Assembly: GCA_903862415.1 (NCBI GenBank)
Contig: CAIOYD010000004.1
Location: forward strand, 1-64,000
Origin: an uncultured Oxalobacteraceae bacterium
Lineage (GTDB): Bacteria > Pseudomonadota > Gammaproteobacteria > Burkholderiales > Burkholderiaceae_D
Direction of reading: 5' to 3'
Length of the DNA stretch: 64,000 nucleotides
Shown here piece after piece: positions 20,803 through 30,611 of this stretch. Numbering within the stretch: position 1 is the first letter of the stretch; the number at the start of each line of letters is the position of its first letter. The position numbers and the translations under genes were made by a program. The notes beneath the pieces are model-generated. The model ran no database searches. It was not told where the DNA came from and saw only the letters and a program-made list of their open reading frames with translations.

Positions 20803-21573
20803 TCAGCCAATTCCATGCTGTTGATAATGTTGTTGCACCCGCAACAAATCTTCCGGTGTGTCAACTCCTGCCAGCGGGGTATCCGGAGTCAAATGCACCG
20901 CAATGGCATAACCATTCCATAACACCCGTAACTGCTCGAGCGCTTCATAGTGCTCCAGAGGCCCAGCTTCGAGTGTAGAATAGGTTTGCAAAAAAGCCTG
21001 GGTGTAAGCATATAAACCGATATGCCTGAAAACCTGATAATGAGCCGGCATGATGGTTTTACTGCAGGCAAAGGCATCGCGATTCCATGGAATCGTGGCA
21101 CGGGAAAAATACATGGCACGTCCCAGTTTGTCGAGCACGACTTTGACCACATTCGGATTAAACGCCTCTTCGGCACTGCGAATCGGGTGCGCAGCGGTTG
21201 CCATCGGCACGTCCGCACTGATCTGTGCGGCAGTTGCACGGATTAATGCCGGGTCGATCAATGGCTCATCCCCCTGCACATTCACAATCACCGCGTCTGC
21301 AGGCAAACCCAGAGTGGCCGCTACTTCGGCAATCCGGTCGGTGCCCGACTGATGATCGGAGCGGGTCAGATAAGCGCTAATGCCGTGCTGCTTGCAGGCT
21401 TCGACGATGCTGACATCGTCGCAGGCCACCACCACCAGAGCCGCGCCGGATAAGTTAGCCTGCTCGGCCACCCGGACAACCATGGGCTTACCAGCGAGGT
21501 CAGCCAAAGGCTTGTTGGGCAAACGGGTCGAGGCCAGTCTGGCAGGAATGATGACGTAAAAAGGGCTGACCAT
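20803..21573 (-). CDS. kdsB: 3-deoxy-manno-octulosonate cytidylyltransferase
   Basis: Activates Kdo as CMP-Kdo for lipopolysaccharide inner core synthesis. The 256-aa product has the nucleotidyltransferase start [16 protein letters not shown], the NVQGDEP metal site and the C-terminal [17 protein letters not shown] placed the start at ATG 21573; a GTG four codons earlier at 21585 is also possible. It ends the exbB-exbD-lpxK-trm112-kdsB series, in which the genes are separated by 0 to a few tens of bases. Confidence 0.96.
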   Translation of the reverse strand: MVSPFYVIIPARLASTRLPNKPLADLAGKPMVVRVAEQANLSGAALVVVACDDVSIVEACKQHGISAYLTRSDHQSGTDRIAEVAATLGLPADAVIVNVQGDEPLIDPALIRATAAQISADVPMATAAHPIRSAEEAFNPNVVKVVLDKLGRAMYFSRATIPWNRDAFACSKTIMPAHYQVFRHIGLYAYTQAFLQTYSTLEAGPLEHYEALEQLRVLWNGYAIAVHLTPDTPLAGVDTPEDLLRVQQHYQQHGIG

Positions 21574-21586
21574 AACAGAGCTCACG

Positions 21587-21778
21587 TTATTCGGCTACAG
21601 TCGCATTCAGGTCGCGCGCCTGATCGACCCACATTACCGGAATATCATCACGGATAGGAAAGGCCAGCTTATCGCCTTTGCAAATCAGTTCCTGCGCAGC
21701 CTTGTCATACACCAGCGGGCCTTTACACAGGGGACAGACTAAAATATCGAGCAGACGAGCATCCACGTGTTTCTCCAT
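21587..21778 (-). CDS. Trm112 family protein (YcaR-like)
   Basis: A 63-aa protein of the Trm112/UPF0434 family. It contains one CPLC motif near residue 15 and the conserved [14 protein letters not shown] and RDDIPVM segments. It lies between lpxK and kdsB as in most proteobacteria. Its ATG overlaps the lpxK stop by one base (TAATG), implying coupled translation. Its bacterial role is not settled; eukaryotic Trm112 activates methyltransferases. Confidence 0.92.
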   Translation of the reverse strand: MEKHVDARLLDILVCPLCKGPLVYDKAAQELICKGDKLAFPIRDDIPVMWVDQARDLNATVAE

Positions 21779-22794
21779 TAAATTAATTGTTGACGGATTT
21801 GTTCAAACACACCGTCATCGAGCTGAACTTCTGCCGCCACGACCCAGATACGCGCATCAGCGGCGATTTCTGGCACCTGCCGACATTTTACTGCATCCTT
21901 TTCGGTAATTAAGATCATCTGTGCAGTTAAATCCGCAAAGGGATTGCTGCTGTAAGCAAAATGATCCGCTAACGGCAGCGACGTAAACCGCACTCCCTGC
22001 AGGCGCAACATGGAAAAAAACCGTTCCGGGTTACCGATTCCGGCCGCAGCGGTAACGGCCGTGGTCGCACCCAGCGAGGACAAATCACAATACTGATCGG
22101 AATTACACAGCTGGCGGGCGACACTGGCACGCAACTGCATACGCACAGTATCCGCCGGTAACTGGGCGCTGATGACTTCATCCTGATTAAGATTGGCGAC
22201 AGTCAAATCACGGCGACGGGAGAGCGGTTCGCGCAACGGCCCTGCTGGCAACAGCCAGCCATTACCGGCACCACGGCCATCGAAGAGGACAATTTCAATC
22301 TGACGGGCGAGCGCCAGATGTTGCAAACCATCGTCAGAAATAATCACATTCACTACCGGAAAAGCAGCCAGCAAAGTACGACCAGCGGCGACACGATCAC
22401 GACCGACCACCACCGGACAGCCACTTTGCTGCGCCATTAACAGCGGCTCATCACCCACCATCGCTGCCGGAGAGGTCACATTCACGACACAGGGAACCTG
22501 ATGGGCACTGCCATAGCCCCGCGAAATCACCCCCGGACGATACCCGGCGGCGATGAGCTGCCTGAGCAGCCAGAGAGCAAACGGCGTTTTGCCGGTACCA
22601 CCAATGAAAATATTGCCAACCACAATCACCGGCACCGGCAACGTAGTTTGCGCCAGCCAGCCCAGACGGTACAACAGTGAACGCACCGCCAGCAACAAAG
22701 CAAATAGTTGCGACAGCGGCCACAACAGACAGGCCAGCAATCCACGCCGCATCCATGCGCGCATGAAAGTGGCGGCCAGAGTCTCTTTAGTCAT
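21778..22794 (-). CDS. lpxK: Tetraacyldisaccharide 4'-kinase
   Basis: Inner-membrane lipid A kinase that phosphorylates the 4' position of the tetraacyldisaccharide precursor. The 338-aa product has an N-terminal membrane-associated helix (about 15-40) and the P-loop [12 protein letters not shown] near residue 62. The following stretch GVISRGYGS and the ISDDGLQH motif are also conserved. It lies in the envelope cluster downstream of exbD. Confidence 0.95.
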   Translation of the reverse strand: MTKETLAATFMRAWMRRGLLACLLWPLSQLFALLLAVRSLLYRLGWLAQTTLPVPVIVVGNIFIGGTGKTPFALWLLRQLIAAGYRPGVISRGYGSAHQVPCVVNVTSPAAMVGDEPLLMAQQSGCPVVVGRDRVAAGRTLLAAFPVVNVIISDDGLQHLALARQIEIVLFDGRGAGNGWLLPAGPLREPLSRRRDLTVANLNQDEVISAQLPADTVRMQLRASVARQLCNSDQYCDLSSLGATTAVTAAAGIGNPERFFSMLRLQGVRFTSLPLADHFAYSSNPFADLTAQMILITEKDAVKCRQVPEIAADARIWVVAAEVQLDDGVFEQIRQQLI

Positions 22795-22820
22795 GGAAGG
22801 CGTGTGCAGTCAACGACAAC

Positions 22821-23261
22821 TTACTGGCCATGATTTTGCGCAGCAAAGGTGATTTTCGATAAGCCCGCAATGCGCGCCGCTTCGAGCACATCGATCACGG
22901 ACTGATGCGTGGCCGAACCATCTGCGTTGATGACAACTATCGGCTCCGACTGATTGGGGCTGCTGGAAAAATCAGCCACGGCTTTTTTCATGTTTTCGGC
23001 CAGATCAGCCACATCAATATGGGCGACCGGACGCTGATTGATTTTGTAATTGCCATGGCTGTCGACGCCAATCTGAATTTCATTCGGACGTTGTTGTGCC
23101 GCATTCGCATCAGCCGTAGGCAAATTGATCTGTAATTCAGTAAACCGACTGTAAGTTGTGGAGACCATCAAAAAAATCAAAATCACCAGCAGCACATCGA
23201 TAAACGGGATCAGATTAATTTCAGGCTCTGCGCGACTTTTACCACCTTTGCGGAAATTCAT
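22821..23261 (-). CDS. exbD: Biopolymer transport protein ExbD/TolR
   Basis: A 146-aa inner-membrane protein with a short cytoplasmic N-terminus, a single transmembrane helix (about 18-38) containing the functional Asp in PFIDVLLVILIF, and a periplasmic domain. With ExbB it forms a proton-motive-force transducer. There is no tonB gene in the cluster. In Burkholderiales this pair sits ahead of lpxK and is often annotated ExbB/ExbD, although its TonB partner is unclear. Confidence 0.92.
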   Translation of the reverse strand: MNFRKGGKSRAEPEINLIPFIDVLLVILIFLMVSTTYSRFTELQINLPTADANAAQQRPNEIQIGVDSHGNYKINQRPVAHIDVADLAENMKKAVADFSSSPNQSEPIVVINADGSATHQSVIDVLEAARIAGLSKITFAAQNHGQ

Positions 23262-23275
23262 GGTTATGCCTGTGG

Positions 23276-23881
23276 TTATTTACGGTTGCTGTGCACGATA
23301 TCAACAAACTTCACCGCCTGCTGTTCCATCTCGATCACAAAACCATCCACGAGCGCGCTGAAATGACGGTAAAAGAAAATTGTCGGCATGGCGATCAAAA
23401 TACCAAACGCCGTATTGTAGAGCGCCACCGAAATGCCATGCGCGAGTTGTGCCGGATTAGCGCCGGTGGCATTTTGCGCACCGAAAATTTCTATCATCCC
23501 GACCACGGTTCCGAACAACCCCATCAACGTAGCGAGCGAAGCAATGGTGCCGAGTGTAGTTAAAAACCGTTCCAGCTCATGCGCTGCCGCACGGCCGGCT
23601 TCTTCGATGGCTTCCTTCATGACTTCTCGTGGCGCATCAACATTGCGCAACCCGGCGGCCAGTACCCGGCCAAGCGGCGAGTTATGTTCCAGCTTTTCCA
23701 CCACGTCGCGGTTAAATTTGCCGTTATGGTACACACGAATGACTTCATCAAGCAGGGTGCGCGGCAAGATCCGTCTGGACCGCAGCGACAAGCTGCGCTC
23801 TATAATCAAAGCCAACGCCACGATAGAAGCGATCAATAAAAAATAAATAGGCCAGCCGGCCGATTGTAGTATCGCGAACAA
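23276..23881 (-). CDS. exbB: MotA/TolQ/ExbB family proton channel protein
   Basis: A 201-aa membrane protein of the ExbB/TolQ family with three hydrophobic segments and the conserved GLFGTVVGMIEIF stretch. I place the start at a TTG codon (23881) because AGGGAG lies 6 nt before it and the product then begins MFAILQSAGWPIYFLL, the usual start of this subfamily. A GTG at 23932 and an ATG at 23911 are in frame but lack a properly spaced ribosome binding site. It is the first gene of the exbB-exbD-lpxK-trm112-kdsB series. Confidence 0.9.
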   Translation of the reverse strand: MFAILQSAGWPIYFLLIASIVALALIIERSLSLRSRRILPRTLLDEVIRVYHNGKFNRDVVEKLEHNSPLGRVLAAGLRNVDAPREVMKEAIEEAGRAAAHELERFLTTLGTIASLATLMGLFGTVVGMIEIFGAQNATGANPAQLAHGISVALYNTAFGILIAMPTIFFYRHFSALVDGFVIEMEQQAVKFVDIVHSNRK

Positions 23882-24396
23882 TGCAAACTCCCTGTTAATA
23901 ACGGAGGTCATTCCGTTGTTATATAAAAACACAAGTGCGAAATGTAACGTGTTGTGCGGCCGTGAGCAAGTGGTGCCGGCGCGAAAACAGTTAACCCGGC
24001 TATTTTACTATTGAATACTTTGTGGCAACGTAAAAGTATTGCACAGCTGCTGTGAATAACTTTGTGGGCAAATCATGACATTGCCCGCTAAGTACTTGAT
24101 TTACATGGGCTATCTACAGTCTGCTCATCTTCTAGGCAAATATTACTTCAGGCAAATTAGTTTTACACACAAACTGTTGATAACATTGTGTGCAAACTTG
24201 GTATAGAACCACAACTACTTGATTTTAATAAACAATTCAGATGCGCTTAGAATTACAGCAGTTTTTTCGCTTCGATATCAGGAGTCCAACAGGCTCCTTA
24301 GGTATAATTCGTCCCGGAAGTGCACTGCATTTGTTATTCAGGCAGTTTACCCACAACAACAGCCGAGCCACCCTTTAGTCAACCTTGAGCAACTTG
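23882..24396. other. Divergent intergenic region exbB / xseA
   Basis: This 515-bp AT-rich stretch has no convincing gene. It holds a TGTGAATAA (24051-24059) and a TGTTGATAA (24175-24183), which match the DnaA box exactly and with one mismatch on the opposite strand. Two similar ACTTTGTGG stretches (about 24018 and 24060) and possible -10 boxes TATAGA (24202-24207) and TATAAT (24303-24308) for xseA are also visible. I can assign no further function. Confidence 0.5.
24303..24308 (+). promoter_or_regulatory. Candidate -10 box of xseA
   Basis: A perfect TATAAT lies 89 bp upstream of the xseA start. No good -35 is found at the proper distance, so confidence is low. Confidence 0.3.
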
Positions 24397-25731
24397 ATGT
24401 CCACCGAAACCAACTATGCGCCACAGGTATTGACTGTCAGCGGCTTAAATCAGGCGGTGTCACGGTTGTTGGAAAAAAACATCCCGCTGTGCTGGATTAG
24501 CGGTGAAGTGTCCAATTTTACCCGCGCCGCTTCCGGGCACTGGTATTTCACGCTCAAGGATGCGCAGGCCCAAGTACGGGCGGTGATGTTTAAAACTCGC
24601 ACCATGAGTGTGGATTTTTTACCGCGTGAAGGTGAAAAGGTCGAAGTCCGTGCCACCGTGACCCTGTATGCGCCGCGTGGCGATTATCAGCTCAATGTGG
24701 AAGCTATCCGCAAAGCCGGCCTGGGCAATCTGTATGAAGCCTTTTTGCAGTTAAAACAAAAGCTCAGTCAGGCCGGTTGGTTCAATCAGGAACATAAACG
24801 CGCACTGCCCGCCTTCCCCACCTGCATCGGGATAGTCACCAGCCCTCAAGCTGCAGCACTGCGCGATATTTTGATCACCCTGGAACGGCGCGCACCGCAT
24901 GTGCACATCATCATTTACCCGACACCGGTACAGGGGGCGGGTGCGGCCGAACGCATCATTGAAGCTATCCGCCATGCTGGCCGTCGTCAGGAGTGTGATG
25001 TGCTGATTGTGGCCCGGGGTGGTGGCAGCATCGAAGATTTATGGGCCTTCAATGATGAGCAGCTCGCCTATGCGATTGCCGACTGTCCGATGCCGGTCAT
25101 CGCCGGTATAGGCCACGAAACTGATTTCACCATTGCCGACTTTGTGGCCGACTTGCGTGCCCCGACGCCGACGGCGGCAGCGGAAATGGCCGTCGGGTCG
25201 CAGCAGGACTTCCTGCAGCGTCTCGAACAACTCACACTGAAACTGAAGCGCAGCATGCACCGAGAGCTGGATCAGGAAAACCAGCGTCTGGACAACCATT
25301 CCCGCCGTCTGCTCAGTCCGGCTGCCATGATAGCCAATGAACGTCTGAAACTGACTGGCATGCAACGTCAACTCCGCTATACGCTCACCACCTTGCAACG
25401 TCAGGCCAGCTTCCGGTTTATGCAACTCCAACTGCAACTCGGGCAACGGCGACCGGATATGAGTCGTCAGCGGCAACAATTGCGGCAACCGGCAGGCAGG
25501 CTGCAACAACTGGCGCAGCAGAATTTACGTCTGCAGCAGCAACGACTGGCCAACCTGAATGTGCAACTGGAATTACTCAATCCGCAACGCACGCTCGAAC
25601 GCGGCTATGCCATGGTGCTCGATGAGCAGGGACAGCTTATCCGCCAGCCCGGACAACTCAGTCAAGCGAGTCAGATCACCATCCGGCTGGCAACAGGCGC
25701 CACACGGCTGGATGTCCGGCCGGCCGAATAG
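24397..25731 (+). CDS. xseA: Exodeoxyribonuclease VII large subunit
   Basis: Catalytic large subunit of exonuclease VII, which degrades single-stranded DNA from both ends. The 444-aa product has an N-terminal OB-fold (about 8-105), the catalytic core with GIVTSPQAAALRDI, a long GGGSIEDLWAFNDE motif and HETDFTIADFVAD. A glutamine- and leucine-rich coiled-coil region follows (about 270-395) and binds small subunits. I chose the ATG at 24397; a TTG four codons earlier is possible. The small subunit gene xseB is not in the window. Upstream of sodB, as in other Burkholderiales. Confidence 0.95.
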   Translation: MSTETNYAPQVLTVSGLNQAVSRLLEKNIPLCWISGEVSNFTRAASGHWYFTLKDAQAQVRAVMFKTRTMSVDFLPREGEKVEVRATVTLYAPRGDYQLNVEAIRKAGLGNLYEAFLQLKQKLSQAGWFNQEHKRALPAFPTCIGIVTSPQAAALRDILITLERRAPHVHIIIYPTPVQGAGAAERIIEAIRHAGRRQECDVLIVARGGGSIEDLWAFNDEQLAYAIADCPMPVIAGIGHETDFTIADFVADLRAPTPTAAAEMAVGSQQDFLQRLEQLTLKLKRSMHRELDQENQRLDNHSRRLLSPAAMIANERLKLTGMQRQLRYTLTTLQRQASFRFMQLQLQLGQRRPDMSRQRQQLRQPAGRLQQLAQQNLRLQQQRLANLNVQLELLNPQRTLERGYAMVLDEQGQLIRQPGQLSQASQITIRLATGATRLDVRPAE

Positions 25732-25857
25732 TTCATCCACTTGCCAGTCATGCAAACAATCCACAACCACATTACAATACGCAGGCAGGTAAAATACGCT
25801 ATACATCTTCAAACGACTACCCGATAGACGCTGGATTACTCAACCTAAGGAAACAAC

Positions 25858-26436
25858 ATGGAACACACTTTGCCCGCTTTGCCTTATGCACTGGACGCTT
25901 TAGCCCCACATATTTCCAAAGAAACGCTGGAGTACCACTATGGCAAGCATCATCAGACTTATGTGACCAACCTGAACAATCTGGTCAAAGGCACTGAATT
26001 TGAAAATTCCACCCTGGAAGAAATCATTAAAAAAGCCTCCGGTCCGCTGTTCAATAACTCAGCACAAATCTGGAACCACACCTTTTACTGGCATGGTTTA
26101 AAACCAGCCGGTGGTGGCGCTCCGACCGGTGCACTGGCTGCCGCTATCGATGCCAAATGGGGTTCGTTTGATGCCTTCAAAGAAGCGTTTACCAAATCCT
26201 GCATCGGCAACTTCGCTTCCTGCTGGACCTGGCTGGTGAAAAAACCAGATGGTTCACTCGACATCGTCAACACCTCGAATGCCGCGACGCCACTGACCAC
26301 AGCCGACGTGCCTTTGCTGACCTGTGATTTATGGGAACATGCTTATTACATCGACTACCGCAATGCGCGTCCGAAATATCTGGAAGCATTCTGGAATCTG
26401 GTTAACTGGGATTTTGCTGCGGCTAATCTGGCGTAA
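25858..26436 (+). CDS. sodB: Superoxide dismutase [Fe]
   Basis: Cytoplasmic iron superoxide dismutase of 192 aa. Metal ligands His27, His74, Asp157 and His161 are in their normal places ([24 protein letters not shown]). Fe-type residues around the active site favour iron. Odd points: the usual GSGW is ASCW here, so Cys122 replaces a conserved Gly, and Cys115 and Cys156 are also close to the active site in sequence. AAGGA stands 6 nt before the ATG. A perfect palindromic terminator follows. Confidence 0.96.
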   Translation: MEHTLPALPYALDALAPHISKETLEYHYGKHHQTYVTNLNNLVKGTEFENSTLEEIIKKASGPLFNNSAQIWNHTFYWHGLKPAGGGAPTGALAAAIDAKWGSFDAFKEAFTKSCIGNFASCWTWLVKKPDGSLDIVNTSNAATPLTTADVPLLTCDLWEHAYYIDYRNARPKYLEAFWNLVNWDFAAANLA

Positions 26437-26456
26437 GTTACTCCGTTAGCGCAAAC

Positions 26457-26486
26457 AAAAATGCCCTTGAATTCAAGGGCATTTTT
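26457..26486. terminator. Bidirectional terminator sodB / chalcone isomerase-like gene
   Basis: A 30-bp perfect palindrome centred on GAATTC, with A and T runs at either end. It lies between two convergent genes and can serve both. Confidence 0.9.
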
Positions 26487-26515
26487 TATTGACCAGACCA
26501 AGAAAAATCAACTAC

Positions 26516-27097
26516 TTATTTACCGCCACCTAACAATTGATTTTTCAGATTGGTATCGACCGGGTTCTCACCAATCCAGATGCGCAGAATCGCATTAAAG
26601 AAAGCGACATCCGGGAAAGTTTCACCTATTTTTTTACCATTGATGAGCATCATCGAACCAACATTCGGTAGCCAGACCACTGAAATCACATCGCCTTTTT
26701 TCAGTTCGGGCACCGATGAAAACAACTGACCAAAATTAATGAACTGGGTCGTCAGTTTGGCGCGTTCGGCTTTATCGGTATTTTTTTTCACGCCGCTCAT
26801 AAACGCCTCGCCCAAAGCATCACTACTGAGTTCGCGCAGCATGGTCAGGTTAACCTGTTTCGGGCCAGCGACAGTAAGTACACCATCGACAGTGGTTTTG
26901 TTTTCGGCGATATACAAGGCGGCTACATAGACTTTAAAAAATACTTTATAACGTATCCCGGCGCCGTTTAATTTTAATGTGGTGTTGGCAGCCTGAATAG
27001 TGTCATCCAATTTGACGCCGGCAACTTCAGTGGCGTGTGCTGTTGTTGCACAGGCCAGAACCAAGCTTAACAGTAATGCTTTTAATGATAATTTCAT
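26516..27097 (-). CDS. Exported chalcone isomerase-like domain protein
   Basis: A 193-aa protein with a Sec signal peptide (about 1-22, ending AHA) followed by a chalcone isomerase-like domain of the bacterial periplasmic type. Recognisable stretches are GAGIRYKVFFKVYVAALYI and GKKIGETFPDVAFFNAILRIWIGE. Plant-type flavonoid activity is not expected; bacterial members have no proven reaction. It converges with sodB and lies downstream of dnaJ on the same strand, separated by a terminator. Confidence 0.85.
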   Translation of the reverse strand: MKLSLKALLLSLVLACATTAHATEVAGVKLDDTIQAANTTLKLNGAGIRYKVFFKVYVAALYIAENKTTVDGVLTVAGPKQVNLTMLRELSSDALGEAFMSGVKKNTDKAERAKLTTQFINFGQLFSSVPELKKGDVISVVWLPNVGSMMLINGKKIGETFPDVAFFNAILRIWIGENPVDTNLKNQLLGGGK

Positions 27098-27173
27098 GTC
27101 TCTTCCAAGTGATAAGCGTAATTTACCTTGAAAATAAATACCTGCTCTGCAAAGTAAATCCGTGTTTTAAATT

Positions 27174-27213
27174 AAAAAGTGCAATGGATTATAAATCCAC
27201 TGCACTTTTTTTT
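27174..27213. terminator. Terminator of dnaJ
   Basis: A long stem (AAAAAGTGCA and TGGATT with their complements, one bulge each side) and a short ATA loop, with A and T runs at the ends. It lies 23 bp after the dnaJ stop. Confidence 0.85.
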
Positions 27214-27235
27214 CCCTGACAACTTGGTTTTATTT

Positions 27236-28369
27236 TTATTTACTTAAAAAACTTTTCACTTTTTCCATCCAGGATTTACTTTGCGGGCTGTGTTTTGCGC
27301 CGCCTTCCGTTGTTAATTTTTCAAAATCACGCAGCAAGTCTTTTTGTTTTTCCGTCAACTTCACTGGTGTTTCTATCACTACATGGCAAAATAAATCGCC
27401 CGGAAAACCGGAACGCACACCCTTAATTCCTTTGCTGCGCAAGCGGAAAGTTTTTCCACTTTGCGTACCTTCCGGAATCGTAAAACTGACTTTGCCGCTT
27501 AAAGTTGGCACTTCAATTTCACCACCCAGTGTCGCCTTGACAAAAGAAATTGGCATTTCGCAATGCAGATCATCGCCTTCACGCTGAAATACCGCGTGCG
27601 GTTTGGTATGAATTTCCACATATAGGTCACCTGGCGGACCACCATTCATGCCGGGCTCACCATTGCCGGAAGAACGAATCCGCATGCCGTCATCAATGCC
27701 AGAAGGAATTTTGACTTCCAGCGTTTTGTTGCGTTTAATCCGTCCCGCACCCGAACAGGTAGTGCAAGGTTCGGGAATAATTTTTCCGGTGCCATGACAT
27801 TTAGGACAGGTTTGCTGAATGCTGAACAAGCCCTGCTGCATGCGCACCTGCCCATGCCCACCGCAGGTGGTACAGGTGACCGGCGAGGTGCCTGGCTTAG
27901 CACCGGTACCATGGCAGGGTTCGCACTCATCCCAGGAAGGAACACGAATCGTGGTATCAAATCCGTGAGCCGCCTGCTCCAGCGTAATTTCAAGGTTGTA
28001 GCGCAAATCAGCACCACGATACACCTGCGGGCCGGAATTGCGTCCACCACCACGACCGCCACCGAAAATGTCGCCAAAAATATCGCCAAACGCATCCGCA
28101 AAACCACCGGGGCCTGCACCGCCACCGCCACCACCCATATTGGGATCCACGCCGGCATGACCATAACGGTCATACGCTTCGCGCTTTTTGGGATCCGACA
28201 ACATTTCGTAGGCTTCTTTGGCTTCCTTGAACTTGTCTTCCGATTGTTTGCTGTCCGGATTGCGATCCGGATGGTGCTTCATTGCCAACTTACGGTACGA
28301 TTTTTTAATCTCGTCATCAGTGGCGTTTTTAGCAACACCTAATATTTCGTAAAAATCACGCTTCGCCAT
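27236..28369 (-). CDS. dnaJ: Chaperone protein DnaJ
   Basis: Hsp40 co-chaperone of 377 aa that delivers substrates to DnaK and stimulates its ATPase. It has a J domain with the HPD motif (HHPDRN, about 31-36), a Gly/Phe-rich linker (about 75-115), four CxxCxGxG zinc repeats (starting [32 protein letters not shown]) and the C-terminal substrate domains. The ATG at 28369 fits [11 protein letters not shown]; an in-frame GTG four codons upstream lacks spacing to a ribosome binding site. It is last in grpE-dnaK-dnaJ. Confidence 0.97.
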   Translation of the reverse strand: MAKRDFYEILGVAKNATDDEIKKSYRKLAMKHHPDRNPDSKQSEDKFKEAKEAYEMLSDPKKREAYDRYGHAGVDPNMGGGGGGAGPGGFADAFGDIFGDIFGGGRGGGRNSGPQVYRGADLRYNLEITLEQAAHGFDTTIRVPSWDECEPCHGTGAKPGTSPVTCTTCGGHGQVRMQQGLFSIQQTCPKCHGTGKIIPEPCTTCSGAGRIKRNKTLEVKIPSGIDDGMRIRSSGNGEPGMNGGPPGDLYVEIHTKPHAVFQREGDDLHCEMPISFVKATLGGEIEVPTLSGKVSFTIPEGTQSGKTFRLRSKGIKGVRSGFPGDLFCHVVIETPVKLTEKQKDLLRDFEKLTTEGGAKHSPQSKSWMEKVKSFLSK

Positions 28370-28471
28370 TTCTGTTGGCACCTTCTTAATGAATTCAAGT
28401 TATCATCACACTGATGTATTAATACAACATAACACTACCAGTGTTTTGGACAGCAGGTTGAATTTTATGTG

Positions 28472-28518
28472 AAAAAGCCGAGCAGGCTGGCCGTAAAAAC
28501 GACACCCCCTATCTCGGC
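28472..28518 (-). terminator. Attenuator-like hairpin between dnaK and dnaJ
   Basis: On the minus strand GCCGAG and CTCGGC (28513-28518 and 28477-28482) are separated by 30 nt that can form inner pairs, and TTTTT follows. It lies 36 bp after dnaK and could partly terminate transcription before dnaJ, lowering DnaJ relative to DnaK. Confidence 0.5.
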
Positions 28519-28553
28519 GAGCTTAAGCGAGAAACTAACCCGCCTAATCTGAA

Positions 28554-30491
28554 TTACTTATCTTTAACTTCCTTGAAGTCTGCATCAACGACATCATCTT
28601 CCGGCTTGGCTTCGGTTGATCCTGCTCCGCCAGCACCCGCTTCAGCGGAAGCACCTGCCTGCTGAGTTTGCGAGTCAGCGTACATTTTTTCGCCGAGTTT
28701 TTGTGACACTGTCGCCAAGGCTGCAACTTTGGCATCGATAGAGACTTTATCACCGCTCTTCAGAGATTCTTCCAAATCTTTAATGGCAGCTTCAATTTTC
28801 TCTTTTTCACCGGCTTCGAGTTTATCACCGTGTTCGGTCAGAGCTTTACGGGTGGAGTGCACCAATGCATCGCCTTGATTACGGGATTCGGCGAGCTCTT
28901 TCACTTTTTTATCTTCTTCCGCATTCAGTTCGGCATCTTTCACCATTTTCTGAATTTCTTCTTCCGTCAAACCGGAATTGGCTTTAATGGTGATCTTGTT
29001 TTCTTTACCGGTGGCTTTGTCTTTGGCACCGACATGCAGAATACCGTTGGCATCGATATCGAAAGTGACTTCAATTTGCGGTGTGCCGCGTGACGATGGT
29101 GGAATACCTTCGAGATTGAATTCGCCTAGTCCTTTATTACCGGCGGCGATTTCACGTTCTCCCTGAAATACCTTGATCGTCACGGCTGGCTGATTGTCAT
29201 CGGCGGTCGAAAATACCTGACTGAACTTGGTTGGGATGGTGGTGTTTTTCTGAATCATTTTAGTCATCACGCCACCCAGAGTTTCAATACCCAGAGACAG
29301 TGGTGTTACGTCGAGCAATAACAGATCTTTACGGTCGCCTGAGAGCACCGAACCCTGAATGGCAGCACCGGCAGCAACGGCCTCATCAGGATTATCGTCT
29401 TTGCGTGGATCTTTACCGAAAATTTCTTTGACGACTTCCTGAACCTTAGGCATACGGGTCATACCACCGACCAGAATAATGTCATCGATATCAGCAATTT
29501 TTACGCCCGCATCGCGGATCGCAGTACGGCATGGCTCTACTGTTTTATTGATCAATTCTTCAACCAGCGATTCCAGTTTTGCACGGGTCATTTTCAGATT
29601 CAAATGCACCGGAGCGCCATTGGCCATAGCAATGTAGGGCTCGTTGATTTCGGTTTGCTGCGAACTCGACAATTCGATTTTTGCGCGTTCGGCAGAGGCT
29701 TTGATACGCTGCAATGCAATGGCGTCTTTGGATAAATCGAGGCCATTGATTTTTTTGAATTCATCAATGATGAAATCGATAATACGCTGATCAAAATCTT
29801 CACCGCCAAGGAAAGTGTCGCCGTTGGTAGAGAGTACTTCAAACTGCATTTCACCATCCACATCAGCGATTTCGATGATGGAAACGTCAAAGGTTCCGCC
29901 GCCCAGATCGTAGACAGCGATTTTACGATCGCCGCGTTCGGTTTTGTCCAGACCAAAAGCCAGAGCAGCCGCGGTTGGTTCGTTAATGATACGCTTGACT
30001 TCCAGACCGGCGATACGACCGGCATCTTTGGTGGCCTGACGCTGAGCATCATTAAAATATGCTGGTACGGTAATGACGGCTTCTGTCACTTCTTCACCGA
30101 GGTAATCTTCGGCAGTTTTTTTCATTTTGCGCAGTACTTCGGCAGAGATTTGTGGTGGCGCCATTTTTTTATCGCGCACACTCACCCAAGCGTCACCATT
30201 GTCTGCTTTGACGATGGCATACGGCATGAGGCCGATGTCTTTTTGCACTTCTTTTTCATCGAATTTGCGGCCGATCAGACGTTTGACGGCATACAGGGTG
30301 TTTTTAGGATTGGTGACGGCCTGACGTTTGGCTGAAGCACCGACTAAAATTTCGCCATCTTCCTGATACGCAATAATGGAAGGCGTAGTACGTGCGCCTT
30401 CGGCGTTTTCGATTACTTTTGGAATGCCGTTTTCAACAACGGACACACATGAATTGGTGGTTCCCAAATCAATACCGATAATTCTGCCCAT
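28554..30491 (-). CDS. dnaK: Chaperone protein DnaK (Hsp70)
   Basis: Hsp70 chaperone of 645 aa. The N-terminus [13 protein letters not shown], the phosphate loops [11 protein letters not shown] and VGGMTRMP, the linker [15 protein letters not shown] and a substrate-binding domain are all intact. The C-terminal lid ends in a Gly/Ala-rich stretch and an acidic [11 protein letters not shown] tail, the usual docking motif. AAAGGA precedes the ATG. In addition to read-through from grpE, an RpoH-like promoter lies directly upstream. Confidence 0.98.
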   Translation of the reverse strand: MGRIIGIDLGTTNSCVSVVENGIPKVIENAEGARTTPSIIAYQEDGEILVGASAKRQAVTNPKNTLYAVKRLIGRKFDEKEVQKDIGLMPYAIVKADNGDAWVSVRDKKMAPPQISAEVLRKMKKTAEDYLGEEVTEAVITVPAYFNDAQRQATKDAGRIAGLEVKRIINEPTAAALAFGLDKTERGDRKIAVYDLGGGTFDVSIIEIADVDGEMQFEVLSTNGDTFLGGEDFDQRIIDFIIDEFKKINGLDLSKDAIALQRIKASAERAKIELSSSQQTEINEPYIAMANGAPVHLNLKMTRAKLESLVEELINKTVEPCRTAIRDAGVKIADIDDIILVGGMTRMPKVQEVVKEIFGKDPRKDDNPDEAVAAGAAIQGSVLSGDRKDLLLLDVTPLSLGIETLGGVMTKMIQKNTTIPTKFSQVFSTADDNQPAVTIKVFQGEREIAAGNKGLGEFNLEGIPPSSRGTPQIEVTFDIDANGILHVGAKDKATGKENKITIKANSGLTEEEIQKMVKDAELNAEEDKKVKELAESRNQGDALVHSTRKALTEHGDKLEAGEKEKIEAAIKDLEESLKSGDKVSIDAKVAALATVSQKLGEKMYADSQTQQAGASAEAGAGGAGSTEAKPEDDVVDADFKEVKDK

Positions 30492-30543
30492 GATTTTTCC
30501 TTTTAAATTCTGAATTGGTCAATTAACTTGCAACTTGTAAGGT

Positions 30544-30571
30544 ATATGCGGTGAATATCTTGTTTTTCAAG
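30544..30571 (-). promoter_or_regulatory. Heat-shock (RpoH/sigma-32) promoter of dnaK
   Basis: On the minus strand CTTGAAA (30565-30571), a 13-bp spacer and CCGCATAT (30544-30551) match the sigma-32 consensus CTTGAAA-N(11-16)-CCCCATNT with one mismatch. It lies 53 bp upstream of the dnaK start. Confidence 0.75.
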
Positions 30572-30611
30572 CGTTTTTAGCGCATTTACCGACTTATTTC
30601 ACACTTTTTTC

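Noticed and set aside
23882-24396. Replication origin
   Set aside because: Only one exact and one near DnaA box, and no dnaA, dnaN, parAB or gidA genes nearby.
24219-24500. Small + strand frame overlapping the start of xseA
   Set aside because: No ribosome binding site, no recognisable features, and it overlaps the xseA start in another frame.
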